Positions 1 through 5,960 are shown, counted from the first letter of the stretch. The stretch is 7,157 bases of DNA from Verrucomicrobiota bacterium (GCA_004297495.1 SCTL01000889.1:1-7157); one strand, 5' to 3'. The notes: generated by a model from the letters alone, not told the origin. Numbers and translations are program-made.

Positions 1-220
1 ATTGCTCGAAGCTCTCACCCGCCTCGCGTTTGCCGCCGGGGAATTCCCACAGCCCGCCGAGATGCGCGCCGGCGTGGCGTTGCGTGATGAGGAGTTGGCC
101 GCGACGGAAGATGAGGCCGGCGCTGACTTCAATGATGGGCCGAGGGTCGAGGGCCGAGAGTCGAGGGCCGGGCGCGGCTGCTCTCGACTCTCGACCTTCG
201 ACTCTCGACTGACTTTTCAC
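1..220 (-). CDS. NUDIX hydrolase, MutT-like (partial, C-terminus beyond left edge)
   Basis: Reading the minus strand from GTG at 220 gives 73 codons without a stop, running off the left edge. Residues about 28-73 are a recognisable NUDIX N-terminal half: a beta strand IIEVSAGLIFRRGQLLITQR, then GLWEFPGGKREAGESFEQ. The latter holds the start of the NUDIX box (G-x5-E is visible; the REUxEExGU half lies outside). The GLWEFPGGK signature is typical of MutT-type enzymes that hydrolyse 8-oxo-dGTP or related nucleoside triphosphates; the exact substrate is inferred. GTG 220 is the only conventional in-frame start before the domain, and it overlaps the ugd stop as GTGA, suggesting translational coupling. 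Residues about 5-27 (Arg/Ser/Ala/Pro-rich) are encoded by a heptad inverted repeat and are not a conserved domain. An alternative is a non-standard ATC or ATT start near residue 29. Confidence 0.85.
   Translation of the reverse strand, partial: MKSQSRVEGRESRAAAPGPRLSALDPRPIIEVSAGLIFRRGQLLITQRHAGAHLGGLWEFPGGKREAGESFEQ
140..208. repeat. Inverted array of 7-bp tandem units (GAGTCGA-type words)
   Basis: The left arm 140-167 is four 7-bp units, CCGAGGG, TCGAGGG, CCGAGAG and TCGAGGG. The right arm 181-208 is four units of the complementary word (CTCTCGA, CTCTCGA, CCTTCGA, CTCTCGA). The reverse complement of the right arm matches the left arm at 23 of 28 positions, with no gaps, across a 13-nt loop at 168-180. 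Several mismatches become G-U pairs in RNA. The element lies at the ugd/NUDIX junction and is read in frame as the NUDIX N-terminus if GTG 220 is the start. Its design matches the element at 2991-3083, although the words differ. Confidence 0.8.
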
Positions 221-1506
221 CGCCCCACGCTCTTGTAAATCCAGCCGAGCCGTTCCATCTCCTGCGGGTCGAAAAGATTCCGGCCATCGAACATGATCGG
301 ATGCGAAAGTCCCTTGCGCGCCTTTTCCAGATCGAGCTTCTTGAATTCGTCCCACTCGGTCGCGACCACGAGCGCGTCGCAACCTTCGGCCACGTCGTTC
401 ATGTCCTCGACGTAAGTGGCGTTCGGCAGCAGCGGGCGGGCTTTGTCCATCGCCTTCGGATCATGCACACGCAGGGTTGCACCTTCCTTGAGCAGCAACT
501 GGCAGAGTTCGATGGCGGGCGAGGAGCGGACGTCGTCGGTGTTCTGCTTGAACGCCAGACCGAGCACGCCGATCTTCTTGCCTTTCAAAACCCAGAGTGT
601 GTCGGTGATTTTTTTGGCGAAGCGCTGCATCTGTTCGGAATTGATGTGCTGCACTTCCTTCAGCAACCGGAAATTGTAGCCGACCTGCTCGGAGATTTTG
701 ATGAACGCGCTGAGGTCCTTGGGAAAACAACTGCCGCCGAAGCCGATGCCCGCGTTGAGGAAGCGGCGGCCAATGCGCTCATCCATCCCCATGCCGGCGG
801 CGACTTCCTGGACGTTTGCGCCGGTGGCTTCGCAGAGCACGGAGACGGCGTTGATGTAGGAAATCTTGAGCGCGAGAAAGGAATTCGAGGCGTGCTTGAT
901 CAGTTCCGCCGAGTTGATGTCGGTGACGATGATCGGCGCTTTGAACGGCGTGTAAATTTCCTTCATCGCCGCCACGGGCCGTTGCGTGCGCACGCCGATG
1001 ACCACGCGGTCGGGGTGCATCAGATCCTCGACGGCGAAACCTTCACGCAAGAATTCCGGATTGCTGACGACATCGAACTCCACCTGCGCCTTGCAGTAAC
1101 GCTTGATCGTTTCGGCCACTTTGTCGCCGGTCTGCACGGGCACGGTGCTTTTGTCCACGATGATCTTGTAGCTGGTCATCGCGCCGGCGATGTCGCGCGC
1201 GACGCGTTCGATGAAGCTCATGTCCACCGAACCGTCCGGCTGCGGCGGCGTGGGCACGGCGATGAAAATCACGTCGGACTTCTCGACACCCTCGGCCGTG
1301 TTGCTGGTGAAGCTGAGTCGTCCGGCGGCGACGTTCTTCTGCACCAACTCCTGCAAGCCCGGTTCATAAATCGGAATGCCGCCGCCCTGGAGCAACTTCA
1401 CTTTCGTGGCGTCGTTGTCCACGCACGTGACCTGATGGCCGACCTCGGCGAAACAAGTTCCGGTGACGAGGCCGACGTAGCCCGTGCCGATGATGGTTAA
1501 CTTCAT
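217..1506 (-). CDS. ugd: UDP-glucose 6-dehydrogenase
   Basis: Oxidises UDP-glucose to UDP-glucuronate with two NAD+, supplying precursors for surface polysaccharides and other glycans; cytoplasmic. The 429-aa protein has normal family length. An N-terminal Rossmann NAD-binding motif GTGYVGL lies at 7-13. The central domain carries VSNPEFLREG (147-156, Glu151) and ELIKHASN (201-208, Lys204, Asn208). The catalytic motif GSCFPKD has Cys260 and Asp264. These correspond by position to the known catalytic residues of the family. The C-terminal UDP-binding domain includes the conserved DDVRSSPA at 324-331. ATG 1506 is chosen because MKLTIIGTGYVG is the usual family start; a TTG 12 codons upstream adds nonconserved residues. 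No clear Shine-Dalgarno precedes it. The stop overlaps the NUDIX GTG by four bases. No other sugar-nucleotide gene is adjacent. Confidence 0.97.
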   Translation of the reverse strand: MKLTIIGTGYVGLVTGTCFAEVGHQVTCVDNDATKVKLLQGGGIPIYEPGLQELVQKNVAAGRLSFTSNTAEGVEKSDVIFIAVPTPPQPDGSVDMSFIERVARDIAGAMTSYKIIVDKSTVPVQTGDKVAETIKRYCKAQVEFDVVSNPEFLREGFAVEDLMHPDRVVIGVRTQRPVAAMKEIYTPFKAPIIVTDINSAELIKHASNSFLALKISYINAVSVLCEATGANVQEVAAGMGMDERIGRRFLNAGIGFGGSCFPKDLSAFIKISEQVGYNFRLLKEVQHINSEQMQRFAKKITDTLWVLKGKKIGVLGLAFKQNTDDVRSSPAIELCQLLLKEGATLRVHDPKAMDKARPLLPNATYVEDMNDVAEGCDALVVATEWDEFKKLDLEKARKGLSHPIMFDGRNLFDPQEMERLGWIYKSVGR

Positions 1507-1507
1507 A

Positions 1508-1531
1508 GGTTGAGACTGGAGACTAAAAACC
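1508..1531. repeat. Short two-unit heptad (GAGACTG/GAGACTA) in ugd leader
   Basis: The 46-bp gap between the aquaporin stop and the ugd ATG contains GAGACTG followed directly by GAGACTA (1512-1525), a 7-bp period of two units. It is flanked by GGTT and AACC. Two units could arise by chance. It is listed because the two larger elements in this window share the 7-bp period. No terminator or convincing ribosome binding site is seen in the same gap. Confidence 0.35.
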
Positions 1532-1552
1532 TGGACCGACAACCGGCGATGA

Positions 1553-2221
1553 CTAACGGTCCTGTTTGATCAGAAAATGTCCGTAAACCCAGCCGGCCAG
1601 CGCGCCGCCCAGCAGCGGGCCGAGCCAATAAATCAAATGGTTGTTCCAATGCCCGCTCGCCAGCGCCGGACCGAACGTGCGCGCCGGATTCATCGCCGCG
1701 CCGGTCAGCGGGCCGCCGAACAAAATGTCGAGGGCCACCGTGAGGCCGATCGCGAGTCCGCCGATCTTCGGCGCGCGCGCGTCCACCGCTGTGCCGAAGA
1801 CGACGAACACCAGAAAGAACGTGAGCACCGCTTCGATGATCAGCGCTTGCGTGAACGTCACCACCGGCGTGCCGTTGACTACGCCGACGTCGGGCGTGCC
1901 GTTCGCGACCGCCGCCGTGCCCAGCAGCGCGCTGCAAAGCAAACCCGCCACGGTTGCGCCGCTCAGTTGCGCCGACCAGTAGGCGAGCAGTTTTTTGAAA
2001 TCCAGGTGACCGCTCACGAAGAGGCCAAACGATACCGCCGGGTTAAGATGTCCGCCGGAGATCGCGCCGGTCGCGGAAACCATGACGGCGATGGTCAGCC
2101 CATGCGCCAGCGCCACGCCGAGCAAACCGGGATTGTTGTAGATCGCGCCGATGCCGACGAAACAAAGTGCGAAAGTGCCGACAAACTCGGCGGTCCATTG
2201 TTTCGCGAGCGACGGTTTCAT
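1553..2221 (-). CDS. Aquaporin / MIP family channel
   Basis: A 222-aa integral membrane protein of the major intrinsic protein family, the usual size for a bacterial aquaporin. Both half-helix NPA signatures are present: GGHLNPAVS (Asn60-Ala62) and GAAMNPARTFGPAL (Asn178-Ala180). The two halves show the internal duplication and six hydrophobic spans expected of the fold. Aligned by eye to AqpZ, the aromatic/arginine constriction residues are His40, Ile166, Ala175 and Arg181, not the Phe-His-Thr-Arg of AqpZ. This resembles plant TIP and animal AQP8 channels, which pass water plus ammonia or hydrogen peroxide; permeability here is inferred. The ATG overlaps the stop of the upstream TPR gene (ATGA, 2218-2221), so translation is probably coupled. 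No Shine-Dalgarno is seen. Confidence 0.95.
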   Translation of the reverse strand: MKPSLAKQWTAEFVGTFALCFVGIGAIYNNPGLLGVALAHGLTIAVMVSATGAISGGHLNPAVSFGLFVSGHLDFKKLLAYWSAQLSGATVAGLLCSALLGTAAVANGTPDVGVVNGTPVVTFTQALIIEAVLTFFLVFVVFGTAVDARAPKIGGLAIGLTVALDILFGGPLTGAAMNPARTFGPALASGHWNNHLIYWLGPLLGGALAGWVYGHFLIKQDR

Positions 2222-2922
2222 TTTGAGAGCAGATTGGTCGAACTCACCGCGGGCGGCCGAACCGCCGGCGGCACTTGGGCGGGCAATTTGGCTTTCAGCA
2301 TCTCCGCACGGTAGGCGGCTTCACTCGCGGCTGGACTGCCCGGCTCGTTGCGGGCGACGGATTCAAAAATGTCGCGCGCCTCGGCCAGCTTGCCTTGTGA
2401 TTCGAGGATGCGGCCTTGCGAAAGTTTCGCGCGGGAGGCGACGGGCGAGGAAGGATTGCGCGCAGTCACGTCGGCGTAGGCTTTGGCGGCGTCGTCGGTC
2501 TTGCCGAGCGCTTCGAGCGCCGCCGCGTTGCCGAACGCAGCCTCGTAAGCGAACGAACTGTCCGGATACTCGCGCAAGAAGCGTTGGAATTGCGTCTGGG
2601 CCTCGGCGAATTTTCCCTCGGAAAACAGCACGCCGGCCGCTTGAATCAAGGCGCGCGAGCCGGCGACGGTTCCCGCATGTTCATTCGCCACTTTGAGCAA
2701 TGTCTCCGCACTGAGCGTGCGCGCGCCGGCGGGAACGATCATCGCGCGGGTCACGGCTTCGCCGGACTGAATGCGTTTCTGTTCCTGATTCCAGTTGTAA
2801 AATCCGATCCCCGCGCCCGCCACGGCGGCGGCGACGCACCCGTAGAGAACTTGTTTCTTGTGTTCCTCGAGCCAGGCGAGCAACTGATCGTGCAACGGCA
2901 ATTCAACGGCGTTTTGTTCCAT
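2218..2922 (-). CDS. Membrane-anchored tetratricopeptide (YfgM-like) protein
   Basis: The 234-aa protein from ATG 2922 has a short charged N-terminus (DQLLAWLEEHKKQ), one transmembrane helix at about 25-43, and a long alanine-rich helical region. Within this, TPR-like hairpins recur at about 90-118, 124-153 and 160-190 (for example SEGKFAEAQTQFQRFLREYP and SQGKLAEARDIFESVA). The last 20 residues are Pro/Val-rich. The topology resembles YfgM/TPR_21 proteins, which are anchored by one helix with a periplasmic TPR domain and assist Sec-exported proteins. The specific role is not established. ATG 2922 is preferred: an upstream ATG at 3012 reads through a DNA repeat and gives a nonsense leader, and ATG 2952 is possible but adds nonconserved residues. 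The end overlaps the aquaporin start by four bases. Confidence 0.85.
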   Translation of the reverse strand: MEQNAVELPLHDQLLAWLEEHKKQVLYGCVAAAVAGAGIGFYNWNQEQKRIQSGEAVTRAMIVPAGARTLSAETLLKVANEHAGTVAGSRALIQAAGVLFSEGKFAEAQTQFQRFLREYPDSSFAYEAAFGNAAALEALGKTDDAAKAYADVTARNPSSPVASRAKLSQGRILESQGKLAEARDIFESVARNEPGSPAASEAAYRAEMLKAKLPAQVPPAVRPPAVSSTNLLSK

Positions 2923-3116
2923 AAATGAGCGGACAATGTTTCGTTGAACCATGCGAAAGGCAAGCTGGAAATCTGGCGCGCACGAACGCGGGGAACATTC
3001 AACATTCAACATTCAACTCCGAATGCTCAAGGCAGAAGGATGCCAGCAACTTGGGTGTTGGTCGTTGAATGTTGAATGTTCCCGCTCGCAAAACTTCCGC
3101 CACATCGCTCTGTCGT
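2923..3116. other. Intergenic region between apt and the TPR gene
   Basis: This is the longest non-coding gap in the window (194 bp). Nearly half is the inverted heptad element at 2991-3083. The remainder (2923-2990 and 3084-3116) shows no clear promoter, Shine-Dalgarno or intrinsic terminator; the palindrome is not followed by a T-run on either strand. Because the genes on both sides run the same way, this stretch must either terminate apt transcription and start that of the TPR gene, or be read through. Confidence 0.6.
2991..3083. repeat. Inverted array of 7-bp tandem units (ACATTCA/TTGAATG words)
   Basis: The left arm 2991-3010 and right arm 3064-3083 are perfect 20-bp inverted repeats separated by 53 bp. 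Inside the arms the sequence is a 7-bp tandem repeat. ACATTCA occurs three times on the left (2995-3015). The complementary word occurs twice on the right, so the arms differ by exactly one unit. The loop contains a small GGCA/TGCC stem (3031-3044). Translated on the minus strand, the right end yields the spurious leader MLNVEC. It is a candidate dispersed intergenic element of the host genome. Function is unknown; in RNA it could fold into a long hairpin between apt and the TPR gene. Confidence 0.9.
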
Positions 3117-3653
3117 TCAGTACGTCACCAGCGAGCGGATGGGATAGCCTTTGAGCCGGTCGCGACCGTTCAGAAACTGAAGCTCGATGAGAAATCCAAT
3201 TTCGAGAATTTGTCCGCCCAGCCGTTTGACCAGCGCGGCGGCGGCGGCGGCGGTGCCGCCCGTGGCGAGCAAATCGTCCACGAGCAAAACGCGCTCACCC
3301 GGTTTGATCGCATCCACATGGATGGCGATGGTCGCGTTGCCGTACTCCAGCGCATAATCCTGTTCGTGCGTCTGGTAGGGCAGTTTGCCTTTCTTGCGGA
3401 CGGGCACAAACCCGGCGCGCAGTTTCATGGCGGCGGCGGCGGCGAAGATGAATCCGCGCGCGTCAATGCCCACCACGGCGTCCACTTCGCCGGGCTTGAA
3501 TCGCTCGGTGAGCAAATCAATCGAGCCGGAGAAGAGCCGCGCGTCGGCGAGCACGGGCGTGATGTCTTTGAACTGGATGCCGGGCTTGGGAAAATCCGGG
3601 ATGTTGCGAATGGCCTGGGAAATTTCCGTGGGCGTGGGTGGCTTCTGAGTCAT
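3117..3653 (-). CDS. apt: Adenine phosphoribosyltransferase
   Basis: Converts adenine plus PRPP to AMP and pyrophosphate in purine salvage; cytoplasmic. The 178-aa length and overall sequence match type I phosphoribosyltransferases of the Apt group. IRNIPDFPKPGIQFKDITPVL (15-35) is the conserved N-terminal segment. VGIDARGFIF (61-70) is followed by the flexible-loop region GFVPVRKKGKLPY (81-93). The PRPP-binding motif VLLVDDLLATGGT lies at 122-134, with Asp126-Asp127. The ATG at 3653 starts 24 bp after the sigma factor stop, so the two genes are probably co-transcribed. No Shine-Dalgarno is evident. Two alanine runs (71-75 and 135-140) are encoded by pure GCC-type codon repeats but sit at normally small-residue positions, so the enzyme looks intact. 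Confidence 0.97.
   Translation of the reverse strand: MTQKPPTPTEISQAIRNIPDFPKPGIQFKDITPVLADARLFSGSIDLLTERFKPGEVDAVVGIDARGFIFAAAAAMKLRAGFVPVRKKGKLPYQTHEQDYALEYGNATIAIHVDAIKPGERVLLVDDLLATGGTAAAAAALVKRLGGQILEIGFLIELQFLNGRDRLKGYPIRSLVTY
3235..3252. repeat. (GCG)6 trinucleotide tract inside apt
   Basis: Six uninterrupted GCG triplets on the plus strand, read on the minus strand as six alanine codons (Ala135-Ala140) directly after the PRPP-binding loop. A second tract, (GGC)5 at 3429-3443, encodes Ala71-Ala75. Length changes in such tracts would stay in frame and alter only alanine number. Confidence 0.8.
3429..3443. repeat. (GGC)5 trinucleotide tract inside apt
   Basis: Five GGC triplets on the plus strand, read as alanine codons 71-75 of Apt, immediately after the conserved GIDARGFIF segment. 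Confidence 0.75.
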
Positions 3654-3677
3654 GCGTGGTGTTTCAAATGGAGCGGG

Positions 3678-4688
3678 TCACTTCTTGGTGGCTTCAAGTT
3701 TCTCGATCATTTTGCGCAACTTGCGCAGCGCGATGTTCTGAATCTGGCGGACGCGCTCGCGCGTGACGCCGAATTTCTGCCCGACTTCTTCAAGAGTTTT
3801 TTCCGTGCCGCCGTCCAGCCCGAAACGAAAGCGCAAGATGGTCGCCTCGCGGTCATCGAGCTTCTCGACCATTTCCTGCAACATGCCGACGACGGTTTTG
3901 TCTTCCAGCATTTCGTAGGGCGTGTCGGCATTGTCGTCCTGCACGATTTCGGCGTAGCTGTTGGAATCCTCATCGCCGATGGGCGCGTCGAGCGAGGCGG
4001 GCCGGATGGACGCCATGCGCATCTGCGCGACGCGTGAGCCGGTCATGCCGAGTTCCGCACCCAATTCCTCATCCGTGGGTTCGCGGCCAAATTCCTCCTG
4101 CAACTTCATCGCCACGCGGCGCATCTTGGAAATCTTGTCCACCAGATGCACCGGCAGGCGGATGGTCTTGGATTGGTTGGCGAGCGCGCGCTTGATGGAT
4201 TGTTTGATCCACCACGAGGCGTAAGTGGAAAGCTTGCCGCCCTTTTTCGGATCGAACCGCTCGACCGCTTTCATTAAACCGATGTTGCCTTCGCTGATCA
4301 AATCGAGCAGGGGCAGGCCGATGCCTTCGTAGTCGCGCGCGATTTTGACGACGAGCCGGAGGTTGGCCTTGATCATGTGCTCGCGCGCTTTCTTGTCGCC
4401 CTTCTTGATACGCGCGGCGAGATCAATCTCCTCCTGGATGGTCAGCAACTTCACCTGGCCGATCTCGCGCAGGTAAAGTTTGATGGCCGTGTCGCCATCA
4501 TACGAACCGCGTTCGCGGTCGGTCGGCGGGGCCGGGGGCGCTTCGACAGCGCTCGGCGGTGCGGCCGGCGGCGGGGTTGCGGCGGGCTTGAATTTTATGA
4601 ACGCGCGATTGTGCGGGACGAGCTTCGCGACCGCGCGCTTGGGATGAAGCGCGCGCCCGGTTTTTTTGGTTTTGCTTTTTGCGGCCAT
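3678..4688 (-). CDS. Sigma-70 family RNA polymerase sigma factor (group 1/2 type)
   Basis: Directs RNA polymerase to promoters. The 336-aa protein starts with a basic segment (1-33) and an Ala/Pro linker (34-56) in place of region 1.1. Region 1.2 follows at about 63-98 (DTAIKLYLREIGQ). Region 2 lies at about 102-185, with core-binding DLISEGNIGLMKAVERFDP (129-147) and the -10 element segment STYASWWIKQSIKRALANQ (154-172). Region 3 spans about 186-260, and region 4 about 272-327 with the helix-turn-helix LEEVGQKFGVTRERVRQIQ (299-317). All regions look complete. NQSKTIRLP and the abrupt end after region 4 recall group 2 factors such as RpoS, but a role as primary sigma cannot be excluded. The start is ATG 4688, with no Shine-Dalgarno. 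An A7 run (4661-4667 on the plus strand) lies in the lysine codons near the N-terminus. Confidence 0.95.
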   Translation of the reverse strand: MAAKSKTKKTGRALHPKRAVAKLVPHNRAFIKFKPAATPPPAAPPSAVEAPPAPPTDRERGSYDGDTAIKLYLREIGQVKLLTIQEEIDLAARIKKGDKKAREHMIKANLRLVVKIARDYEGIGLPLLDLISEGNIGLMKAVERFDPKKGGKLSTYASWWIKQSIKRALANQSKTIRLPVHLVDKISKMRRVAMKLQEEFGREPTDEELGAELGMTGSRVAQMRMASIRPASLDAPIGDEDSNSYAEIVQDDNADTPYEMLEDKTVVGMLQEMVEKLDDREATILRFRFGLDGGTEKTLEEVGQKFGVTRERVRQIQNIALRKLRKMIEKLEATKK

Positions 4689-4767
4689 TGGACTTGATGG
4701 AAAATCAGGCTTCGCGAACTTCGTCGCAAGGAAAAAGGCAGTTCGAACTCCGCGATTTTTTTTCCGG

Positions 4768-5457
4768 TCAGTTGCGGTTGTTGCGGGCGAGCGTGAGCCA
4801 GTAGAGCAATTCGAGCATGGAAGTCACCATGGCGGCCACGTAAGTGAGCGCCGCGGCGCCGAGCACTTTGTTCACGCCCTTCGCTTCTTCTTCGCGCACG
4901 AGGCCGAGACGGAAGAGTTGTTCCTTCGCGCGACGGCTGGCGTCGAATTCCACCGGCAACGTCACGAGTTGGAACAACGTGATGACCGCGAAGATGGCGA
5001 TGATGAGAAAGATCAATTTAGGCAAAGCGATCTTCAGCACCATGCCCAGCAGAAAGATCGGCAGGTAAGCGGCGCTGGCGAATTGCGTGACCGGCACCAG
5101 CGTCATCCGCCATTGTAGCGGCGCGTAGGCGGCTTGATGTTGCAACGCATGGCCGGCTTCGTGCGCGGCGACGCCGACCGCGGCCACTGTGCGGCTCGCA
5201 AAAATTTCCTCGGAAAGAAACAGCGCGCGTTTGGTCGGGTCGTAATGATCGGTCAAATGGCCCGCGACCATTTCCACCGGCACATCGGTCAGACCGGCGC
5301 GGTCGAGAATTTCCCGCGCCGCCTCCGCGCCGCTCAAGCCCGACAGCGTGGGGACGCGGATGTATTTCTTATACGTCGCCATCAGTTTGAACTGCGCGTA
5401 CAGACCGAGCAGCAAACCGGGCAGAGCGAATAAAAGTTGGGCCGGATTCCAAAACAT
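4768..5457 (-). CDS. yugP: Membrane zinc metallopeptidase, YugP family
   Basis: A 229-aa integral membrane protein of the putative neutral zinc metallopeptidase family (Zn_peptidase_2, named for Bacillus YugP), full family length. The N-terminal helix is at about 5-22. The cytosolic segment carries the zinc-binding catalytic motif AAHEAGHALQHQ with His99, Glu100 and His103. Hydrophobic helices follow at about 118-140, 147-166 and 198-222. LPVEFDASRRA (167-177) is the conserved segment likely to supply the third metal ligand (Glu170 or Asp172). Substrates are unknown for the family. The ATG at 5457 follows a 97-bp gap with a possible -10 hexamer TAAAAT (plus-strand 5471-5476) but no clear -35. 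The gap to the sigma gene downstream is 79 bp, with no terminator seen, so co-transcription is possible. Confidence 0.93.
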   Translation of the reverse strand: MFWNPAQLLFALPGLLLGLYAQFKLMATYKKYIRVPTLSGLSGAEAAREILDRAGLTDVPVEMVAGHLTDHYDPTKRALFLSEEIFASRTVAAVGVAAHEAGHALQHQAAYAPLQWRMTLVPVTQFASAAYLPIFLLGMVLKIALPKLIFLIIAIFAVITLFQLVTLPVEFDASRRAKEQLFRLGLVREEEAKGVNKVLGAAALTYVAAMVTSMLELLYWLTLARNNRN

Positions 5458-5554
5458 ATTTCAAAGCTGAATTTTATTTCGCCATCGTCGCTTAATTGAC
5501 TGTCCCGCGGCGCTCCGTGTTCAAACGGCGGCTGCGGCAACAAAATTCATTGCT

Positions 5555-5875
5555 TCAGTGCATCATCGCCCAAGCCCAGGCGAAAATTAGCAGCGCCGGC
5601 GTCAGTCCGCCAATAATCCCACCGACGATCTCGGCGTTGCGGGGATTGAAGAATCGGCCCAAGCGCGGGCCGATTTGTCCGCCCACGATCCAGCCGACAG
5701 GCGCGCTCAGAAGCAAGCCGGCGATGCCCAGCGTCCGCACCGTGATGATGAGACTGAAGTCGTGCTCCGCGATGGCGAGCGGCAGGCCCACCGCGATTAA
5801 GCCACCGGGCGCGCCGATCAGCGCGCCGATCAGCGCGCTGAGGCTTGGCTCGCCGATTCTGGGATTGCGAGTCAT
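5555..5875 (-). CDS. Small multi-spanning membrane protein of unknown function
   Basis: A 106-aa protein from ATG 5875. After a short polar N-terminus (MTRNPRIGEPS) come hydrophobic, glycine-rich stretches at about 13-36, 41-66 and 82-104, predicting three transmembrane helices. The loop between the last two is basic (GPRLGRFFNPRN). I recognise no family. The open frame continues upstream to 6223, but that part is merely antisense to rpsT. ATG 5875 is supported by GGAGGT, the best Shine-Dalgarno in the window, 10 bases upstream. It is transcribed divergently from rpsT and lies upstream of the yugP-like gene in the same direction, 97 bp apart. The membrane location suggests, but does not show, a link to that peptidase. 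Confidence 0.75.
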   Translation of the reverse strand: MTRNPRIGEPSLSALIGALIGAPGGLIAVGLPLAIAEHDFSLIITVRTLGIAGLLLSAPVGWIVGGQIGPRLGRFFNPRNAEIVGGIIGGLTPALLIFAWAWAMMH

Positions 5876-5886
5876 TCGTTTGGCCG

Positions 5887-5892
5887 ACCTCC
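5887..5892 (-). promoter_or_regulatory. Shine-Dalgarno GGAGGT for the 106-aa membrane protein
   Basis: On the minus strand GGAGGT precedes ATG 5875 by 10 bases. It is notable because most other starts in this window lack a recognisable Shine-Dalgarno. It decides the start of this gene against longer upstream readings. Confidence 0.65.
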
Positions 5893-5960
5893 GCGAGTTG
5901 GCGGCATCGGCGTCCGACAATCGCAGACCGGCGACAACGTGGCAAGCTGCGAACAATCCG

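Noticed and set aside
2..238. Plus-strand 78-codon open frame at the left edge
   Set aside because: It is antisense to the NUDIX coding sequence, which shows an unmistakable GLWEFPGGK motif on the other strand.
301..1500. A 399-codon open frame antisense to ugd
   Set aside because: It is exactly complementary to a conserved enzyme gene, its translation has no recognisable domain, and long antisense frames are common in GC-rich coding DNA.
1577..2314. Open frame on the plus strand across the aquaporin gene (245 codons)
   Set aside because: Arg/Ala/Glu-rich translation with no domain, antisense to a clear aquaporin gene.
2923..3012. N-terminal extension of the TPR protein from ATG 3012 (MLNVEC leader)
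   Set aside because: The leader is translated heptad repeat and nonconserved sequence; ATG 2922 starts just before the expected cytosolic and membrane segment.
2991..3083. CRISPR array or insertion-sequence ends
   Set aside because: Units are 7 bp with no spacers, and there is no transposase or target duplication nearby; it is an inverted tandem array instead.
3069..4037. Open frame on the plus strand spanning apt and part of the sigma gene (322 codons)
   Set aside because: It crosses two conserved minus-strand genes and starts inside the repeat element; a compositional artefact.
4740..4749. Perfect 10-bp palindrome AGTTCGAACT upstream of the sigma gene
   Set aside because: It is too short to call an operator, and it lacks the spaced half-sites of the LexA-type boxes I know. 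A single 10-bp palindrome is not rare.
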